64,000 nt of DNA from Microbulbifer aggregans. GTDB taxonomy: Bacteria > Pseudomonadota > Gammaproteobacteria > Pseudomonadales > Cellvibrionaceae. Position numbers and translations under genes: made by a program. The notes under the pieces are model-generated. The model had not been told where the DNA came from, ran no database searches, and saw only the letters and a list, made by a program, of their open reading frames with translations. Positions 27,250-36,901 of this stretch are shown piece after piece (position 1 is the stretch's first letter; the number at the start of each line of letters is the position of its first letter). Where the stretch lies: NCBI RefSeq assembly GCF_020524005.1, contig NZ_JAIVKK010000006.1, positions 62,001-126,000 of the forward strand, written 5' to 3'.

Positions 27250-29388
27250 TCAGTCATTGAGTTGGAACTGGTAAATATCGGACTGGTAGGGTTCCATCTG
27301 GGTAAACAGCAGCCAATTCTTTTCCGGGATATAACTGAACTCCCCAAACTTATCCAGGGAGTCCCGGGGCAACAGCGCCAGGCCGGATATCTCGCCGGTG
27401 GATAAATTCAGTTTCATGACTTTACTGTGTAAATCCGCATTCAGGTGAAAATACACCTGATCCCGATGGGCATCCCAGTTGTAGAGCGGGGAAAACTGAT
27501 CGCCAGGCAGTATCTCGCGCGGATTTTTTAGCTCGGGGACACTGGGGTCGATTTCCGCCCGCCACAAGCCACTGCCCACAGCCTGGGTAAATAGAACCTC
27601 GCCTTTGCCAATAGGCCGTAGCTTCAATACCGGCATGTCTGCGATTGGCAGGCCTGTGCCCGCGTCCAGATCAAACTGGTAAGTCTGGTAGCCCTGGCCA
27701 TCGGACACTGCCGCGTACAGATGGCTATCGTCTTCCGACCAGACCGGGCGGCGATAATCATGGTGTTTTGGCTGCACTTTCTGCACTTCGCGGGTTGCGA
27801 AATCAATGACCAGCAGCTGACTGCCCGCCGCAGAAGAATCGGCGGCAATAAATGCAATGCGCTCACCGTTATTGGACCAGCGCGGCATTTTCACCTCGCT
27901 CTTGAGGTTGGTGAGACGCTCACGCTGGCTGCCATCCAGATTGCTGACCCAGAGCTCCATAGCCCCAGACTCGTTCGAGCAATACACCAGCTTTTGGTGC
28001 TGGGTGGAATAATGAGCATTGCCCTGGTCGAAGTTCGCCTGCAATAAGGGGATAGCGGCCTTCAGGTCCCCCTCCAGGTCCAGGTAGCTGATGTAGGTAT
28101 CCGTATTGCCTGCGCCAAATACAAAGGCGTCGCTGCCGGGTACCGGGTTGATACTGCTAATACCGGGCAATGCCAGTGGAGCGATCTTCCCCGACTGTAA
28201 ATCCACCATCTGCGTCACGCGTTTTCCCGCCACTTCACTGGCGTAGACGATGCGGTCGTCCTTGCGGGACCACGCCAGCCCCTTGATATCACTTTCCGCG
28301 CTGGTGAGTTGCTGCTCTTCACCCGTCGCCAGGTCGCGTACAAATATGTTCTCCGACAGGAGGTCAGTACGGCGGGTCAGGGCGATACGGGATCCGTCAT
28401 TGGAAAAAGCCATATCGCGGTCAGCGTAGCGGCACTCATCCCCGCATGACAGGCGGGTTTCGGGCAGTCCTTCGGCATCCGCCGCGGAAAAGACATCGCT
28501 GTCATCCAGGTCTACCAGGTAAACACCGCTGTTCTGAATACCCGGTCCAATTTTATTGACCGCCAGCGGGGAGCCAGATGGGTGAATCGCAAGGTGAGTA
28601 TTCAGGTCGTAATAACAGTCGGTAATCGGCTTGCGTGTCAGTGTCGCGAGATCGAGGTGCTTCACCGCACATGTGTGCTGTGATTTGTCCCGCTCAACAT
28701 AATAGAGACCCGCTCCATCCGCGGCCCATACCGGACCGTATTCGCTCTGCTCGGTAAAAGTCAGCTGCTTTGGCGGTGCATCACTTTTCAACGGGCGGAT
28801 ATAGAGGTCGGGGCTCTGATTCGGGCGCGCCCAGGTAAACGCCACCCAGTTGCGGTCAAAATCGACAATCGGGGTAAATTCACTGCCCGGGTAGTTGGTC
28901 AGGCGCGTAATAGAGGAAACCGTGTTAACCGGTGGGGAGCCTGCGACAAGGGCCTGAACCGCAAACCACGCCATTGGAAAGAGCACCGCAACACTCAGAC
29001 CAAGCCCCAGCCACCTTGTGGCTGGCAGACTGCGGCCCTGTTCTGAATTGGCTTCAGGGACTCGCTGGACAGGCTCTACCGCCAGGCGATAACCGTGCCC
29101 CCGTTTTGTGACCACATATTGGACATCCGGATCCACTTCCGCCAGTGCTTTGCGGATATGCCAGATGGCGTTGTTGATCGCCTTGTCGCCGACAAAGTGG
29201 TTCCCCCCCCAGACCAGCTCGATCAGCTGCTCGCGGGTTACCCAGTTTGGATACTGCTCCACCAGGCACTGAAGTACATCAAAATATTTCTTCTGGGACA
29301 GCTCCAGACGCTGCTCGCCATGGGAAACGCTCTGCTCCTCCAGGTTTACCCGGACGCAGCCGATATCGTATTCCACATTGCTGGTCAC
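27250..29388 (-). CDS. CadC-like winged-helix regulator with a periplasmic beta-propeller
   Basis: Membrane-bound regulator of about 712 aa. Residues about 5-100 are an OmpR/PhoB-type winged helix (LSQKKYFDVLQCLVEQYPN; DKAINNAIWHIRKALAEVDP; YVVTKRGHGYRLAV). A single TM segment follows (LGLGLSVAVLFPMAWFAVQA). The rest is a TolB/WD40-like propeller with repeated PD40-type blocks such as SNDGSRIALTRR, WSRKDDRIVYAS and WSNNGERIAFIAAD. GTG at 29388 is preferred over TTG at 29406 because AAAGGGG precedes it. Divergent from the TonB receptor gene 29715-32459, which it may control. Signal unknown. Confidence 0.85.
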   Translation of the reverse strand: MTSNVEYDIGCVRVNLEEQSVSHGEQRLELSQKKYFDVLQCLVEQYPNWVTREQLIELVWGGNHFVGDKAINNAIWHIRKALAEVDPDVQYVVTKRGHGYRLAVEPVQRVPEANSEQGRSLPATRWLGLGLSVAVLFPMAWFAVQALVAGSPPVNTVSSITRLTNYPGSEFTPIVDFDRNWVAFTWARPNQSPDLYIRPLKSDAPPKQLTFTEQSEYGPVWAADGAGLYYVERDKSQHTCAVKHLDLATLTRKPITDCYYDLNTHLAIHPSGSPLAVNKIGPGIQNSGVYLVDLDDSDVFSAADAEGLPETRLSCGDECRYADRDMAFSNDGSRIALTRRTDLLSENIFVRDLATGEEQQLTSAESDIKGLAWSRKDDRIVYASEVAGKRVTQMVDLQSGKIAPLALPGISSINPVPGSDAFVFGAGNTDTYISYLDLEGDLKAAIPLLQANFDQGNAHYSTQHQKLVYCSNESGAMELWVSNLDGSQRERLTNLKSEVKMPRWSNNGERIAFIAADSSAAGSQLLVIDFATREVQKVQPKHHDYRRPVWSEDDSHLYAAVSDGQGYQTYQFDLDAGTGLPIADMPVLKLRPIGKGEVLFTQAVGSGLWRAEIDPSVPELKNPREILPGDQFSPLYNWDAHRDQVYFHLNADLHSKVMKLNLSTGEISGLALLPRDSLDKFGEFSYIPEKNWLLFTQMEPYQSDIYQFQLND

Positions 29389-29714
29389 TGGTTCACCCCT
29401 TTCCAAGTCACCCCATCCTTATTGTCATAGTCGCGATATTTGGGCAGGAATTATACCCAATGCCCCTGAAGGCAAAACCGGGAATAAAACCATAAAAGTG
29501 TGTAACTAATTGATTTTTGACCAAAAGATATTAATAGAGTTTGCGCAGACACTTAAAGACCCCCCTCTTCTTGTCCTCTTTTCTGCCCATCACATAAAAA
29601 GTCATTCCCATCTGATCGTCGCTCTGAGGCGCCCGTTTTCCCAGCGGCCAGACAGTCGATCCATTCGATGGCAGACAAATAACAACCAGGCAACAAACTT
29701 TAGGGGCAAACACT
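29389..29714. other. Divergent spacer between CadC-like regulator and TonB receptor
   Basis: 326 bp without a coding frame worth calling. The middle (about 29440-29540) is AT-rich and should hold the promoters of both genes. I could not identify a repeated operator, a Fur box or a structured leader. Confidence 0.45.
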
Positions 29715-32459
29715 TTGAAAGCGAACAAGCTCGCGCTGATGATCGGTCTCAGCGTATCCGGTGCCCTGGGCACCATCCCAGCCAACGCCGCCCTGCAGGA
29801 AGCAGGCGCTGCCGCTCCCGCAGCAGAAGAGAACCTTTTGGAGCGGGTTGAGGTTACCGGCTCCCGCATCAAGCGAATCGACCTGGAGGGCGTAGCCCCG
29901 GTACAGGTGATTTCTGCGGTGGACATCGAGGCCAGCGGCCTCAACACCATCACGGAAGTACTGCAGACTTCAACGGCGAACTCCGGGGTCAACTTTACCG
30001 CTGACGGTTCCTACGTAGAGAGCGCCAGCTCGGTGAACCTGCGCGGCATGGGGGTCAACCGGACTCTGATCCTGGTCAACGGCCGCCGCCAGGCGTCCTT
30101 CCCCACCGCTTACGGCGGCTCCACCAACTTCACCGACGTTTCCGATATCCCCGCCAGTGCAGTAGAGCGCATCGAGATCCTTACCGGCGGCGCCTCGGCC
30201 ATCTACGGTTCCGACGCGATCGGCGGTGTAGTGAACATCATCCTGAAAAAAGGCTACGAAGGTTCCGAGCTCGACGTCCGCTACACCGCCCCCGAACAGG
30301 GTGGCTACGAGCAGACCGACATCGCCTTCTCCCAAGGCTTCACTACCGAAAAGTCCAACACCATGGTGATGGTGGAATACAAAAAAGTTGAGGAGCTGCT
30401 GAACCGCGACCGCGACTTCCTGTACTCCCCGGAATACTACACCAACGAAGACGGCGAGCTGGCCTGGGGCAACGGCCCGGACCACACTGACAGCCCTTCG
30501 AGCACCGCAGCCTATCTGCGCGATTACGATGAGGTATTCGGCGAATCCCGCAACTACGCCAGCGAGGCCGTGTGCAACGATATCCTCGGTAAAGGTGCAG
30601 TTTACCTGCCCGAGCAGTCTTACGAGTGCTACTACGACAGCGACGCCACCGAAGGTGTACTGCCGGCAGACGAGCGTATCAACCTGGTGGTGAACACCGA
30701 GTATGAGCTGAATGCAGAATGGACTCTGTTCGGTAGCCTGCAAAGCTCCTACAAGACCTCTGACCGCTTCAAAACCGACAAGGGCATCGGCGAAGACATC
30801 TACATGGATTCCGTGGATGGCCGCCTGGCATATACCCCGGAAGGTATGGATGACTACCATCGCTTCCAGGTTCGCCGCCGTTTTGTCGATTTCCCCGGCG
30901 AGCGTATGTACAAGTCCACCGTGCAGAAGTACGCGCTGACTGCCGGCGCCTCCGGCCTGGTCTTCGACGATTACGACCTGGATATCTCCTGGACCTCAGG
31001 CCTGAACCTGTACGACCGCAAGAAGTACCACATGGTGAACGGCGCCGCGCTGCTGGACATGATCACCTTCGACCCCAACGATACCGCTTCTGATAAGTGG
31101 TACCCGCTGGACAAGCTGACCGACGAACAGGCCGCGCGGATCATGGATGTTTCGGTCACTGACTCCGAAGCGACCATCAACCAGTTCATGGCAACCCTGT
31201 CTGGCGACCTGATGGAAGGCTTCGCCGGCCCCATCGCGTTCGCGTCCTCGTTCGAGTGGGCCAGCGAAAGCTATGACGACTCACAGGATGAAGACACCGT
31301 AAGTGGCGGCCTGCTCGGCCAGGGTGGCACCAATGGTGGCGGCGACCGTCAGCGCAGCGCCGTTGCACTGGAACTCGCAATTCCGCTGCTGGACAGCGCC
31401 GGCGGCCAGTCTCTGGAACTGTCCACTGCGGCCCGTTACGACCACTACAACGACGACTCCAGCGTGGGCGGCGCCTTTACCCCGCAGGTGGGCCTGATGT
31501 ATCACCCGTACGAAGACATGCTGATCCGCGGTAGCTGGGGCAAGAGCTTCCGTGCCCCGGATATGCACCGTCTCTACGCCGGTGACACCCTCGGCTTCGG
31601 AGCGGCTGATCTGACCCTGGATACTGGCGAAGTCATCGAAGATCCCTATGACTCCTACTCCGCCGGCAACCTCGACCTGGAAGAGGAAAAAGGCGATTAC
31701 TGGAACCTGGGCCTGGTATGGACACCCACCGACGATATCGAGATGACCCTGGATGTTTGGGAAATCGAATTGCGCGGTGCCGTGCGCAGCGTCAGCAACC
31801 GGGAAATCATCGACGACCCGAACTACAACATGACTGGCAGTTACACCGGCTGTAACCAGTTCAGCGGCCTCGGCTACATCTACACCGTCGACGACGGCAT
31901 TACGAACCTGCTGTGCATGCGCAAGGGACCAATCAACGCCGCGTTTGAATCCACCCGCGGTATCGACGCCAAGTTCAGCAAGGACTTCGACCTGGGCGAA
32001 TTCGGTATGCTGGATTTCTCGCTCGAGACTTCCTACGTAGCGGAAAAACTCTATCAAGAGTACGAAGGTGGGGAAGTGGAAGATGCGACCGAGCTGTTCT
32101 ACACGCCGAAGCTGAAAGCCAACAGCAGCGTCAGCTGGCACAAGGATGCGTACACCGTAAACCTGAGCTACTTCTACACCGGCAAAGCCAAGGGTAACGA
32201 TTACTTCGAATACCCCGACGGTACCGAAGAACGCGCGTACGACACCCTGGATGCCTACAAGACCATCAACCTTAATGCCAGCTACGAGTTTGCCTGGGAT
32301 GGCCGCGTAACGTTGGGCGTGAACAATGTGACGGACGAACTGCCGCCGCTGTTCCACGAGTACAACGTGTATCGCAATTCCTTCCCGTACCACGCGGACT
32401 GGCTGGGTTACGACGTGATCGGTCGCACCGTATACCTGCGCTACAAGCACAACCTGTAA
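29715..32459 (+). CDS. TonB-dependent outer-membrane receptor
   Basis: 914-aa receptor with signal peptide (LALMIGLSVSGALGTIPANA), a TonB box region (ERVEVTGSRI), plug domain with VNLRGMGVNRTLILVNGRRQ and VERIEILTGGASAIYGSDAI, and a long beta-barrel ending VYLRYKHNL with a terminal hydrophobic residue. Translation starts at TTG 29715, supported by AGGGGC at good spacing. The size and plug resemble large receptors of marine gammaproteobacteria that take up organic nutrients rather than iron chelates; the substrate is not evident. Neighbours are the divergent CadC-like regulator and a downstream alkaline phosphatase. Confidence 0.9.
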   Translation: MKANKLALMIGLSVSGALGTIPANAALQEAGAAAPAAEENLLERVEVTGSRIKRIDLEGVAPVQVISAVDIEASGLNTITEVLQTSTANSGVNFTADGSYVESASSVNLRGMGVNRTLILVNGRRQASFPTAYGGSTNFTDVSDIPASAVERIEILTGGASAIYGSDAIGGVVNIILKKGYEGSELDVRYTAPEQGGYEQTDIAFSQGFTTEKSNTMVMVEYKKVEELLNRDRDFLYSPEYYTNEDGELAWGNGPDHTDSPSSTAAYLRDYDEVFGESRNYASEAVCNDILGKGAVYLPEQSYECYYDSDATEGVLPADERINLVVNTEYELNAEWTLFGSLQSSYKTSDRFKTDKGIGEDIYMDSVDGRLAYTPEGMDDYHRFQVRRRFVDFPGERMYKSTVQKYALTAGASGLVFDDYDLDISWTSGLNLYDRKKYHMVNGAALLDMITFDPNDTASDKWYPLDKLTDEQAARIMDVSVTDSEATINQFMATLSGDLMEGFAGPIAFASSFEWASESYDDSQDEDTVSGGLLGQGGTNGGGDRQRSAVALELAIPLLDSAGGQSLELSTAARYDHYNDDSSVGGAFTPQVGLMYHPYEDMLIRGSWGKSFRAPDMHRLYAGDTLGFGAADLTLDTGEVIEDPYDSYSAGNLDLEEEKGDYWNLGLVWTPTDDIEMTLDVWEIELRGAVRSVSNREIIDDPNYNMTGSYTGCNQFSGLGYIYTVDDGITNLLCMRKGPINAAFESTRGIDAKFSKDFDLGEFGMLDFSLETSYVAEKLYQEYEGGEVEDATELFYTPKLKANSSVSWHKDAYTVNLSYFYTGKAKGNDYFEYPDGTEERAYDTLDAYKTINLNASYEFAWDGRVTLGVNNVTDELPPLFHEYNVYRNSFPYHADWLGYDVIGRTVYLRYKHNL

Positions 32460-32467
32460 TGGGTTGC

Positions 32468-32496
32468 GACGGGGCGGGCACACCGCCCCGTCTTTT
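32468..32496 (+). terminator. Terminator after the TonB receptor gene
   Basis: GACGGGGCGG (32468-32477) pairs perfectly with CCGCCCCGTC (32483-32492), followed by TTTTC. It separates the receptor gene from the alkaline phosphatase gene. Confidence 0.82.
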
Positions 32497-32583
32497 CAAT
32501 ATTTCCACAATTGGCCGGCACAATTTATTTGCTTCACGAAATTAATTGGGTAGCGCTGGCGAATAAGTATTACGGAAGTCTCT

Positions 32584-33885
32584 ATGAAAAAGTTGTCTCT
32601 GTTGCTGCTGCTGTGTCTCGCCAGCCAGGCGTGCCAAACGCAGCCAAAACCGCGCAACGTCGTTTTTATGATCGGCGACGGTATGGGCCCGGCCTATACG
32701 ACCGGCTACCGCTACTACAAAGACAATCCACAAACAGACTCTGTGGAAACCACCGTATTTGACCGGTTGCTGGTGGGTACCGCCAGCACCTATCCAGACG
32801 ACGACACCTACGTGACTGACTCGGCCGCCTCGGCGACCGCCCTCGCCACCGGAGTCAAGTCCTACAACGGCGCCATCGGTATCGACGCCGCACACCAGCC
32901 GCTCGATTCCCTGCTCAAGCACGCCAAACGCCAGGGCAAGGACACCGCCATCGTCGTCACTTCAGAAATAAACCACGCAACGCCCGCGAGCTTCGTTGCC
33001 CACAACGAGTCCCGCCGCAACAAAGACGCCATTGCCGACCACTTTATCGATAACACCATCGATGGCCGGCCGGTGGTCGATTTGTTACTTGGCGGCGGAC
33101 AGCAATATTTCGCGCGCAGTGATCGCAATCTGGTGCAGGAATTCGAAAGCTTCGGTTACCAGAGCGGCAACAACATCCAGCAACTTCAGGAACTGACCCG
33201 ATTGCCCGCCATCGGCCTGTTCGCAGACACCGGGCTGCCGCGCGCCATCGACAGCGACACACCGCACCGCCTGTCCACTATGACCGAACAGGCCCTGCAC
33301 CTGCTGCAAAAAAGTGACAATAAATCCGGGTTTTTCCTGATGATCGAAGGCAGCCAGATCGACTGGTGCGGCCACGCCAACGACATCGCCTGTGCCATGC
33401 ACGAAATGGACGATTTCGCGCGCAGTATAGAGTTGGTGGAGAAATTTATTCAGGACAACCCGGACACGCTGCTGGTCGTTACCGCCGATCACTCCACAGG
33501 TGGATTAAGCCTCGCGGCCACTAAAGATTATCGCTGGCAGACCGATATAGTATCTAAGCAGAAACGCAGCCTCGCAGCCTTTACCGGTCTGATCAACGAA
33601 GACGCGGATCTGGAAAAACTTTGGCAGGAAAGTTTCGGCTACGCGCTGCAGCCACAGGATGTGACAGCATTACAGGAAAACCGTAATGACCGCCGCGCGC
33701 TCTACGAAACGACGGTAAAAATCAGCAGTAAGTATTCCAACACCGGCTGGACCACCAGCGGCCACGATGCAGTGGACGTTCAGGTATTCGCTACCGGTAA
33801 GGGACATGAGCTGTTTCGCGGTTTCCAGGACAATACCGCCATCAGTCAAAGAATCCTCTCGCTCATGGATGGCAAACCTCTCTAA
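32584..33885 (+). CDS. Alkaline phosphatase, likely lipoprotein
   Basis: PhoA-type alkaline phosphatase of 433 aa. The N-terminus KKLSLLLLLCLASQAC looks like a lipoprotein signal with Cys at the end of a short lipobox. Metal and active-site motifs are visible: VVFMIGDGMGPAY (metal Asp), VTDSAASATALATG with the nucleophilic Ser, TSEINHATPASFVAHNE, and C-terminal DHSTGG and TSGHDAVDV with metal His residues. It should release phosphate at the cell surface or in the periplasm. It lies behind the TonB receptor gene but has its own upstream terminator. No Pho box was recognised. Confidence 0.9.
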   Translation: MKKLSLLLLLCLASQACQTQPKPRNVVFMIGDGMGPAYTTGYRYYKDNPQTDSVETTVFDRLLVGTASTYPDDDTYVTDSAASATALATGVKSYNGAIGIDAAHQPLDSLLKHAKRQGKDTAIVVTSEINHATPASFVAHNESRRNKDAIADHFIDNTIDGRPVVDLLLGGGQQYFARSDRNLVQEFESFGYQSGNNIQQLQELTRLPAIGLFADTGLPRAIDSDTPHRLSTMTEQALHLLQKSDNKSGFFLMIEGSQIDWCGHANDIACAMHEMDDFARSIELVEKFIQDNPDTLLVVTADHSTGGLSLAATKDYRWQTDIVSKQKRSLAAFTGLINEDADLEKLWQESFGYALQPQDVTALQENRNDRRALYETTVKISSKYSNTGWTTSGHDAVDVQVFATGKGHELFRGFQDNTAISQRILSLMDGKPL

Positions 33886-33911
33886 TTGTCATGTCACGAC
33901 AATTGTTGTTT

Positions 33912-33951
33912 GCGCAGTCCGACGCATGATGCATCGGGCTGCGCGTTTTTT
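33912..33951 (+). terminator. Terminator after the alkaline phosphatase gene
   Basis: GCGCAG (33912-33917) and CTGCGC (33939-33944) form the base of an extended hairpin, followed by six T residues at 33946-33951. Confidence 0.8.
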
Positions 33952-33967
33952 CACTCGACTCAGACCG

Positions 33968-34774
33968 TCACGTCCAGAGATACATACTCGCCCGCTTTCC
34001 CAGAATATTCAGCAAAAACGCCTCTGGCCGACGCTCTCCCGCCAAGCCGCAACACACATGCAACGGCAGCAGGTGTTCCTCCCTCGGGTGACAAAAACGT
34101 GCACCGGGCGCGCCCTCCCAATGAATAAGGCGGTCCCTGCGTTCATTTCCATCCAGCGCCTCACTGGTACAGGTTTCCTGAAGCCACCGTTCAAAAGCCG
34201 TATTCTGAGCTTGTGATTCGGATGTTTCCGGCGCAAAGAAAGCGCGCATGTTGTGAAAGGAAAACCCGGAACCGATGACCAACAGGTTTTCCCAATCCAG
34301 GTTTCGCAGCGCTTCGCCGATTGCCCAGTGCTCCGCCGCATCCAGGTTATTTTTCAGGGATAACTGCACACAGGGAATATCCGCTTGCGGAAATAATATT
34401 TTGAGAGGCACAAACAATCCGTGGTCAAACCCTCGGGTCTCATCCAGTGCTGCAGCAATTCCGGCACTGCGCAAAGTGGATTGAACCTCCCCCGCCAGTG
34501 CCGGCTCCCCGGGACACGGATACTGAATACGATACGACTCATCGGGAAACCCGTAATAATCATAAATCAGCGGCGGCGCAGCACCGGCCGTGATCGTCGG
34601 CGCTTCCTCCTCCCAATGTGCGCTGATCACCAACACCGCCGATGGCTTGCGCAGGCGGCCGGCAATTTTCGACAGGCAATCGACCATTTCTTTATGCCCG
34701 GGATCACCCAATAGCGGTAGCGGGCCACCACCGTGGGAGGCGAATAATATTTCCGGAGATGTATTTGCACTCAT
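33968..34774 (-). CDS. DODA-type extradiol dioxygenase (YgiD-like)
   Basis: Class III extradiol dioxygenase family, whose bacterial member YgiD opens L-DOPA to betalamic acid. Metal-binding His residues are in ASHGGGPLPLLGDPGH, LVISAHWEE and the C-terminal LLPLHVCCGLAG, with FDHGLFVPLKILFP between. The ATG at 34774 has AAAGGA at seven bases; the longer frame to 34828 has no such support. Size (268 aa) fits. The gene starts 10 bp after the RetSat-like gene ends and is probably co-transcribed. Substrate in this organism unknown. Confidence 0.88.
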   Translation of the reverse strand: MSANTSPEILFASHGGGPLPLLGDPGHKEMVDCLSKIAGRLRKPSAVLVISAHWEEEAPTITAGAAPPLIYDYYGFPDESYRIQYPCPGEPALAGEVQSTLRSAGIAAALDETRGFDHGLFVPLKILFPQADIPCVQLSLKNNLDAAEHWAIGEALRNLDWENLLVIGSGFSFHNMRAFFAPETSESQAQNTAFERWLQETCTSEALDGNERRDRLIHWEGAPGARFCHPREEHLLPLHVCCGLAGERRPEAFLLNILGKRASMYLWT

Positions 34775-34784
34775 TACCAATCCT

Positions 34785-36527
34785 TTACCCTGAGGTTTGC
34801 CAGCGTCCTGCGGTACCCTCGTTGGCATTTGATCCAGTCGAGGACTGATCGATAAAGATTCGCTTCAATAGCGCGCCGCCCTTGCGCCACCCGAGCAGGC
34901 TTTGCGCGCACAGCACACCGCCAAACATCGCGCCTGCCACACCGCAACTCATGATGTCCTGTCCGGTCAGGTACAAGCCCTTGATACGAGTTTTCGGGCG
35001 AAGCCAATCCTGCTCAAAGCGCGACGGGTTGTGATCGAGCCCATAGATTTCCCCGCGGCGGTACCGGCAGAAATAGCGGGTCGACAGCGGTGTCGATAGC
35101 TCGCAGTAATCCACCTGCCCTCGCAGTTGCGGGAAATGCCGATACAGGTGCTCCAGTAGACGCTGACTGAATTGCTGCTTGATCGCTTCGTACTCTTCAC
35201 CCCGCTTACCCCAGGTTTCACCTTTCCACTGTTCAAACCACTCATATTTTGCCGGCGCCACTATCTCGATGGTAGCGCGATCGGGATAGCGTTCGTTGAA
35301 TGTAGGGTCTTTGGCCGAGGGAAAGGAAATATAAACCAGCGGTATTTCTGCATCGCTGTCGGCCATAAAGGCAGAAACATCCGTTTCGTAATCCGCACTG
35401 GGATACAGCCAGTAATTGGTTTTTGGCAACCCCAGTTCCACGGCGGTTTTCTTGAAACCGATATACAGGCAGAAATGTCCCATCGAAGGTTTTACATTGC
35501 GCAACTGGCGTAGATAGCCCGCGGCATACGAAGCACTTTGCGGCAGTAACTTTTCAAAAGTATTGAATACACCCGCATTGGAAATCACCGCCGGAGCAAA
35601 AATTTCCTGGCCGTCGCTCATCCTAACCCCGGTTACCTTTTTGCCATCCAACAGCAAAGTATCAACGCTGGCATAGGTAAATACCTCACCCCCGCCCTTC
35701 TGGATCTGGGGAATAATGGTTTCGGCAATTTTGCTCGCACCACCTACGGGATAAAAACCACCATGGAGATAGTGTTTGGCGATCAGCGCGTGAATGATGA
35801 AACTGCCAGTCTTGGGCGTCATCCCATTGTCGCCCCACTGGCCGGTCAACACGGCAATTAACTGCTCGTTATCCGTCAGCTCTCGCAAAACTTCGTAGGT
35901 GGTCCTGTTCAGGTAGCGTGGAGCACGGAGTTTGTTGACCGTATTCAGGATGGGGGAGCACCATGAAGGCAGCAGTTTTTGCAGCGCGGCCAACGGCATG
36001 GTTTTGGCTACTGCGTGCACCCGCTCCAAGTAGGCTTCAATGGCCGGACGTTCACTGGGGAAGCGTCGCGCCAGCTCATCGACGAACGCCTCACGCCCCG
36101 CTTTGAGATCGTATGCTTCATTCCCGAGGCAGATACGGTCATAGGTCTCGTCCATCGGCGCCCATTTGAGTTGACCTCCGGACAGGAAGTCGAACAGTTT
36201 GCGGGTCATTGTGGGATGCTCGCCAACATCCCCAATGTAATGGATGCCCACATCCCACTCGTAACCGTTGCGATCGTAGGCGTGGGTAAAGCCGCCAGCG
36301 GTGTAATGCTGCTCAAGCACCAGTACTTTCTGCCCCGCCGCGCTGAGCATTGCCGCCGTGGTTAAGCCTCCAATACCAGAGCCGACAACAATGGCATCGT
36401 AGGGGCCATTGAGGCGACCGGGGCGGTAGCGTTGGCCAATACGCAGGTGGCCAGGCTTGCCATTCTCTTTGTTGGGCGCCTTATTGGGCGCTGTGCTCCG
36501 GGCTGATACCTCTGTGCTCTCGCTCAT
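34785..36527 (-). CDS. RetSat/CrtI-like FAD-dependent oxidoreductase
   Basis: 580-aa flavoprotein of the phytoene desaturase / retinol saturase family. The FAD-binding Rossmann motif is VVGSGIGGLTTAAMLSAAGQ, followed by VLEQHYTAGGFTHAY and DVGIHYIGD, a combination close to all-trans-retinol 13,14-reductases. The C-terminal GLYLTGQDIMSCGVAGAMFGG is the family's second FAD contact. GAGGT precedes the ATG by seven bases. It forms a two-gene unit with the DODA-type dioxygenase. It may act on carotenoid- or polyene-like substrates; that is inference from the family. Confidence 0.87.
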   Translation of the reverse strand: MSESTEVSARSTAPNKAPNKENGKPGHLRIGQRYRPGRLNGPYDAIVVGSGIGGLTTAAMLSAAGQKVLVLEQHYTAGGFTHAYDRNGYEWDVGIHYIGDVGEHPTMTRKLFDFLSGGQLKWAPMDETYDRICLGNEAYDLKAGREAFVDELARRFPSERPAIEAYLERVHAVAKTMPLAALQKLLPSWCSPILNTVNKLRAPRYLNRTTYEVLRELTDNEQLIAVLTGQWGDNGMTPKTGSFIIHALIAKHYLHGGFYPVGGASKIAETIIPQIQKGGGEVFTYASVDTLLLDGKKVTGVRMSDGQEIFAPAVISNAGVFNTFEKLLPQSASYAAGYLRQLRNVKPSMGHFCLYIGFKKTAVELGLPKTNYWLYPSADYETDVSAFMADSDAEIPLVYISFPSAKDPTFNERYPDRATIEIVAPAKYEWFEQWKGETWGKRGEEYEAIKQQFSQRLLEHLYRHFPQLRGQVDYCELSTPLSTRYFCRYRRGEIYGLDHNPSRFEQDWLRPKTRIKGLYLTGQDIMSCGVAGAMFGGVLCAQSLLGWRKGGALLKRIFIDQSSTGSNANEGTAGRWQTSG

Positions 36528-36694
36528 GGGTGACCTCAGGCTTTATCTATTGTTATACGGCCACCATAGCTCCGGTCACAGCCAGATACAACGCATACCG
36601 ATACCGCACGGCGATACCTTGTGACTGTGGCAAAAATATATAAAACGTATACACTTCATATATTATCGCCACCCCATAAAACGCGAGAGGCAAA

Positions 36695-36901
36695 ATGGGT
36701 ATAGTCAAAGTCTCCGATGCGCTGCACGATGAAATACGCCAGGCCAGTGCCGTGATGTCACGCTCGATCAATGCGCAGGCGGAATTCTGGATTCGCATGG
36801 GCATGCTCGCCGAGCTGAATCCGGACCTGAGTTACAACCAGCTGTGCAAAAAGCTGTTGCGAGAACCGGCACCAACCCTGGAGGCACTCATCCGTGAATG
36901 A
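36695..36901 (+). CDS. ParD-like protein
   Basis: 68-aa protein resembling the ParD-like antitoxin family. The N-terminal GIVKVSDALHDEIRQASAVM could form a ribbon-helix-helix, followed by SRSINAQAEFWIRMGMLAE and a C-terminal segment that in ParD proteins wraps the toxin. GAGAGG is well placed before the ATG. Its last 8 bp overlap the start of map, so translation is coupled. No RelE/ParE toxin is adjacent. Whether it regulates map or a toxin elsewhere is open. Confidence 0.8.
   Translation: MGIVKVSDALHDEIRQASAVMSRSINAQAEFWIRMGMLAELNPDLSYNQLCKKLLREPAPTLEALIRE

Noticed and set aside
31281-32483. 400-residue open frame antisense to the TonB receptor
   Set aside because: It is the shadow of a well-supported receptor gene, with no start signal.
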